NCBI RefSeq assembly: GCF_003634775.1
Contig: NZ_RBXB01000002.1
Span: 372,001-436,000, forward strand
Origin: Chryseobacterium defluvii
GTDB taxonomy: Bacteria; Bacteroidota; Bacteroidia; Flavobacteriales; Weeksellaceae
Reading direction: 5' to 3'
Length of the DNA: 64,000 nt
Shown here: one piece after another, positions 61,294 to 64,000 of the stretch
Position numbering within the stretch: position 1 is the stretch's first letter
Layout of the letters: every line of letters begins with the position of its first letter
Program-made: the position numbers and the translations under genes
The notes under the pieces: generated by a model
Told to the model about the DNA's origin: nothing
What the model saw: the letters and a program-made list of their open reading frames with translations, nothing else
Databases searched by the model: none

Positions 61294-62097
61294 TTATATC
61301 AAAGAAGGCGCAAAGCCATACTGTTTTTTAAAGGCGTAGGAGAAATGGGATAAGTCTTCAAAACCTACTTCCATATAAACATCCGTCGGTTTTTTATTCT
61401 TTTCCGTCAAATGATAATAAGCCAGCTCAAGGCGTTTCTGAATAAGCCATCGTTGTGGTGTAACCATAAACGCTTTTCTGAAATCCCTGTTGAAAGTAGA
61501 AAGGCTTCTTCCTGTTAAATATCCAAATCTTTCCAATGGCATATTGAACATATAGTTTTTCTCCATAAAGTTAATAAGATCGATTTTACCAGGCTCTTCA
61601 AAATTAGCGAGCAGGGAATCAATATTTTGATCAATTTCCCGTAAAATACTTATTGCTTCAATGATTTTTAAATGAGCTATATTTTCAGGGAAGGCTTCTT
61701 TCATATCAAAATAAGGAATCAGGGAAGCCAGACAACTTTCAAGCAACGGATGTTTGGAGAAACTGTAGATTTTAGCTTCTTCGCAGAAACTTTTCTGTTC
61801 CCGATCAACAGTAGAGTAGAACAGCTTTAAACGTTCTGTGGTGAGATGCATCACTACGGCTTTATGCGGTTTTCCGTCTTTTGGATAATTGATGATCGTA
61901 GCCAGATGATTTCTCGGGATCAGAAAAATATCTCCAGCTTTGAAAATATAAGCCTGATCTGCCTGAATGATTTTGGTTTCCCCGGAAATAAACCACACCA
62001 GCATATGATATTCAAAAATAGTTTCCGTTTTGAATAGCTTATCATCATACGTAGATAATTTAATGTCCGGTGTGATGTATTTGATTTGAAAATCCAT
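61294..62097 (-). CDS. AraC-family transcriptional regulator
   Basis: 267 residues from ATG 62097 (MDFQIKYI); an upstream ATG at 62145 would place the -7 element inside the gene. N-terminal cupin-like domain (EYHMLVWFISGETKIIQADQ, GDIFLIPRNHLA) and two C-terminal helix-turn-helices (MPLERFGYLTGRSLSTFNRD and KPTDVYMEVGFEDLSHFSYA). Lies just downstream of the SDR gene, which it may regulate (inference from position). Confidence 0.9.
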   Translation of the reverse strand: MDFQIKYITPDIKLSTYDDKLFKTETIFEYHMLVWFISGETKIIQADQAYIFKAGDIFLIPRNHLATIINYPKDGKPHKAVVMHLTTERLKLFYSTVDREQKSFCEEAKIYSFSKHPLLESCLASLIPYFDMKEAFPENIAHLKIIEAISILREIDQNIDSLLANFEEPGKIDLINFMEKNYMFNMPLERFGYLTGRSLSTFNRDFRKAFMVTPQRWLIQKRLELAYYHLTEKNKKPTDVYMEVGFEDLSHFSYAFKKQYGFAPSLI

Positions 62098-62114
62098 AAG
62101 ATCATTTTCTGTTA

Positions 62115-62122
62115 CAAAGGTA
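62115..62122 (-). promoter_or_regulatory. -7 element of the AraC regulator
   Basis: Minus strand TACCTTTG, exact TAnnTTTG, 17 bases before ATG 62097 and downstream of the SDR stop codon. Confidence 0.6.
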
Positions 62123-62134
62123 TTTAAAAATGAA

Positions 62135-63145
62135 TTATTCCACATTGAATTGTATTCCGGTCATTTCCTCACTTAATTTCCATAATCGTTCCGCATTTTC
62201 CTGATCAATAGAGTAAGGTTGAACTCCCCGAATGGTAGAGGGGTCATCAAATCTGTGCTCAATTTGCCTGTGATCTATTTCAGCAATATCACAATCTTCA
62301 CAATAAACGCCGCCAATATTATCCAATAGGGGACTTATGGCGCACCAGACAGTCGTTGCGGCTCCTTGTGGAATAGTTTTCAGTCTGGCTTCAACCTCAG
62401 GTTTTATCATCCCGTTTTCATCGTGTGTTCCTATTTGTTTAAACAGTTCGATGGGCTCTTCTCTTCCTAAATCGGTTCCATGTACAGAACCCGGATGTAA
62501 AGAATAAGCTCTTACATTGAATTCTTTTGCTCTGTGATCCAGGGCAACGGCAAATAAATTACAGGCCGTTTTAGATTGTCCGTACCCCAATAAGGTCTGA
62601 TATTCCCTGTACTCAAAATTAGGATCATCAAAATCGAATGGAGACATCTGGTGTCCGTAAGAAGATACATTGATAACTCTGGCTCCATTGGTTTTTTTGA
62701 GAGCAGGCCAAAGTTTTGCCGTAAGATGAAATGCTCCCAGATAATTGGTCGCCAGTTGAGATTCAATCCCTCTGGAATCTCTTCGTAACGGAACCCACAT
62801 AATTCCGGCATTATTGATCAGTACATGTAATTCTTTTCCGGATGCCATGAATTTCTCTGCAAAGGAGTTGATGGATTCAGGGCTCATTAAATCTAAAGGC
62901 TCAATTTCCACATTGTCAATTCCGGCCAGATTCTTGCCTGCTTTCTCAATATCCCTTGCAGGAGCGATTACCGTTGCGCCGGCTGAAACCAATGTTTTAG
63001 TAGTTTCAAGACCTATTCCGGCATATCCTCCGGTGATGATCACTGTTTTACCGGAAAGATCAATTCCATTAATTACTTCCTGTGCAGTTGATCCTGCATT
63101 AAACCCTGAAATTAGCGGTTGTTGTAAGTTTTGATGATGTCTCAT
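62135..63145 (-). CDS. short-chain dehydrogenase/reductase
   Basis: 336 residues. Rossmann start VIITGGYAGIGLETTK, NNAGIMWVPL, catalytic Ser in INVSSYGHQMSP and Tyr-Lys in YQTLLGYGQSKTACN. The 40-residue C-terminal extension with CEDCDIAE resembles the oxidoreductase subgroup of WW-domain-oxidoreductase-like SDRs. Substrate unknown. Confidence 0.92.
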   Translation of the reverse strand: MRHHQNLQQPLISGFNAGSTAQEVINGIDLSGKTVIITGGYAGIGLETTKTLVSAGATVIAPARDIEKAGKNLAGIDNVEIEPLDLMSPESINSFAEKFMASGKELHVLINNAGIMWVPLRRDSRGIESQLATNYLGAFHLTAKLWPALKKTNGARVINVSSYGHQMSPFDFDDPNFEYREYQTLLGYGQSKTACNLFAVALDHRAKEFNVRAYSLHPGSVHGTDLGREEPIELFKQIGTHDENGMIKPEVEARLKTIPQGAATTVWCAISPLLDNIGGVYCEDCDIAEIDHRQIEHRFDDPSTIRGVQPYSIDQENAERLWKLSEEMTGIQFNVE

Positions 63146-63309
63146 TGTATTATTTTTATTGTTGAGACAAAGTTAGAGAGCCGGTTAATGACATATTTTG
63201 TTTAAAATTCCAAATTACTTTGTTGAAAATGTCAGCTTTGAAAAAAATAAGTCAATAGATATGATTTTTAAAATTTAAGCGTTAATTAATTTAATAAGTT
63301 AGAAAACTG

Positions 63310-63341
63310 TTTGCGGGTTCTTCCGTGAATAATTAATTTTG
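63310..63341 (+). promoter_or_regulatory. promoter of the glycosyltransferase gene
   Basis: TTTG (63310-63313), 20-base spacer, TAATTTTG (63334-63341), 13 bases before the TTG start. Confidence 0.75.
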
Positions 63342-63354
63342 AAAAATTTTCAAT

Positions 63355-64000
63355 TTGAAGCCTACCATTTCCATTGTTGTCGCTATTTTTAACCGAAAGG
63401 ATGAGCTTTTTGAGCTTTTAACTTCGCTCACTCAACAGACTGATAGAGATTTTGAGATAATCATCGTAGATGACGGTTCCCTGATCGATCTTAAACCCAC
63501 CATACAGAATTTTGAAGAAATTTTGAATATAAAATATTTCAGAAAGGATAACTCCGGACCCGGTTTAACGAGAAATTACGGAGCCAGGAGAGCTGAAAGT
63601 GAATGGCTGGTTTTTGTAGACAGCGATGTTGTTGTAGAAAAAGATTATATTGAAAACATCAAAAAAGATATTCTTGAAATTCCATGTGATGCATTCGGAG
63701 GAGCGGATAAAGCGCATAAAGGCTTTAATTTGATGCAAAAAGCCATTTCATACTCTATGACGTCGGTTTTTACAACAGGAGGGATAAGAGGGAGTAAAAA
63801 AGCGGTTTCCAGGTTCCAGCCGAGAAGCTTTAATATGGGAGTGAAAAAAGAAGTTTTTGATCAGGTAGGAGGCTTTTCCGAAATGAGAATAGGAGAGGAT
63901 CCGGATTTATCCATGACACTTTGGGAAAACGGATTTAAGACCGCTTTCTTTGATGACATTGCCGTATACCACAAGCGCAGAGTGGATTTCGGAAAATTTT
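63355..64000 (+). CDS. family 2 glycosyltransferase, N-terminal part
   Basis: About 215 residues to the right edge of the window. Start TTG 63355 was chosen because an in-frame TGA at 63340-63342 rules out anything earlier and the protein then begins KPTISIVVAIFNRKDEL, the usual GT2 start. Nucleotide-sugar motifs EIIIVDDGS, NYGARRAESEWLVFVDSDV (DxD-type) and GGFSEMRIGEDPDLSM are present. Probably builds surface polysaccharide or glycolipid. Confidence 0.92.
   Translation, partial: MKPTISIVVAIFNRKDELFELLTSLTQQTDRDFEIIIVDDGSLIDLKPTIQNFEEILNIKYFRKDNSGPGLTRNYGARRAESEWLVFVDSDVVVEKDYIENIKKDILEIPCDAFGGADKAHKGFNLMQKAISYSMTSVFTTGGIRGSKKAVSRFQPRSFNMGVKKEVFDQVGGFSEMRIGEDPDLSMTLWENGFKTAFFDDIAVYHKRRVDFGKF

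Noticed and set aside
62098..62145. Upstream ATG for the AraC regulator, overlapping the SDR gene
   Set aside because: The exact -7 element TACCTTTG at 62115-62122 lies within that extension; ATG 62097 fits the family start.

Overview
The window reads as one contiguous chromosomal stretch of a flavobacterium of the Chryseobacterium type (Weeksellaceae, Bacteroidota). Supporting signs are AT-rich intergenic DNA with almost no Shine-Dalgarno sequences, many promoters of the Bacteroidota form TTTG-N18..22-TAnnTTTG, a type IX secretion sorting domain, DUF5686 and BT_3928-type proteins, and a DnaG whose zinc-site cysteines are replaced. Assignment to this group is by recognition, not by a search. 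Neither rRNA, tRNA, prophage, insertion sequence nor CRISPR was seen.

Layout. 0-7 kb: azoreductase (partial), Crp-type regulator, serine dehydratase, a secreted protein, tyrA behind an apparent tyrosine attenuator, and a CPA2 antiporter. 7-13.2 kb: a minus-strand run with alanine dehydrogenase and a LytTR two-component pair, tsaE with a degenerate GT51-like protein, then dnaG. 13.2-20.7 kb: clpP, a T9SS-exported protein behind a cobalamin riboswitch, then a minus-strand cluster DUF1599 / DoxX / TerB / prolyl oligopeptidase / tpiA. 20.8-29.2 kb: folP and the complete isoleucine-valine operon ilvE-D-B-N-C-A behind two tandem leader-peptide attenuators. 29.2-36.7 kb: M28 peptidase, DUF5686 protein, coiled-coil secreted protein, alaS. 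37-39.5 kb: an ECF sigma / zinc anti-sigma / RclC-like / MsrAB lipoprotein cluster. 39.6-46 kb: ABC transporter, an AAA+ protein with degenerate Walker motifs, FAD oxidoreductase, prfB, DedA. 46-55 kb: esterase-like lipoprotein, TPR protein, DUF808, grpE-dnaJ, mntH, a DUF937-OmpA fusion, proS. 55-64 kb: aromatic/glycine-rich lipoprotein, FadL-type porin, ZIP transporter, methyltransferases, AraC regulator, SDR enzyme and the start of a family 2 glycosyltransferase.

The most notable content is regulatory RNA. Upstream of ilvE there are two successive units, each consisting of a short peptide rich in Ile/Val/Leu codons, an antiterminator strand that overlaps the end of that peptide's reading frame, and an intrinsic terminator whose 5' arm the antiterminator can sequester. 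A third unit of similar design, with three consecutive Tyr codons, precedes tyrA. A textbook cobalamin aptamer precedes a two-repeat secreted protein that may handle vitamin B12 at the cell surface. Many genes start next to simple AT-rich repeats, and a few -7 elements lie so close to the start codon that the mRNA would be leaderless or nearly so.
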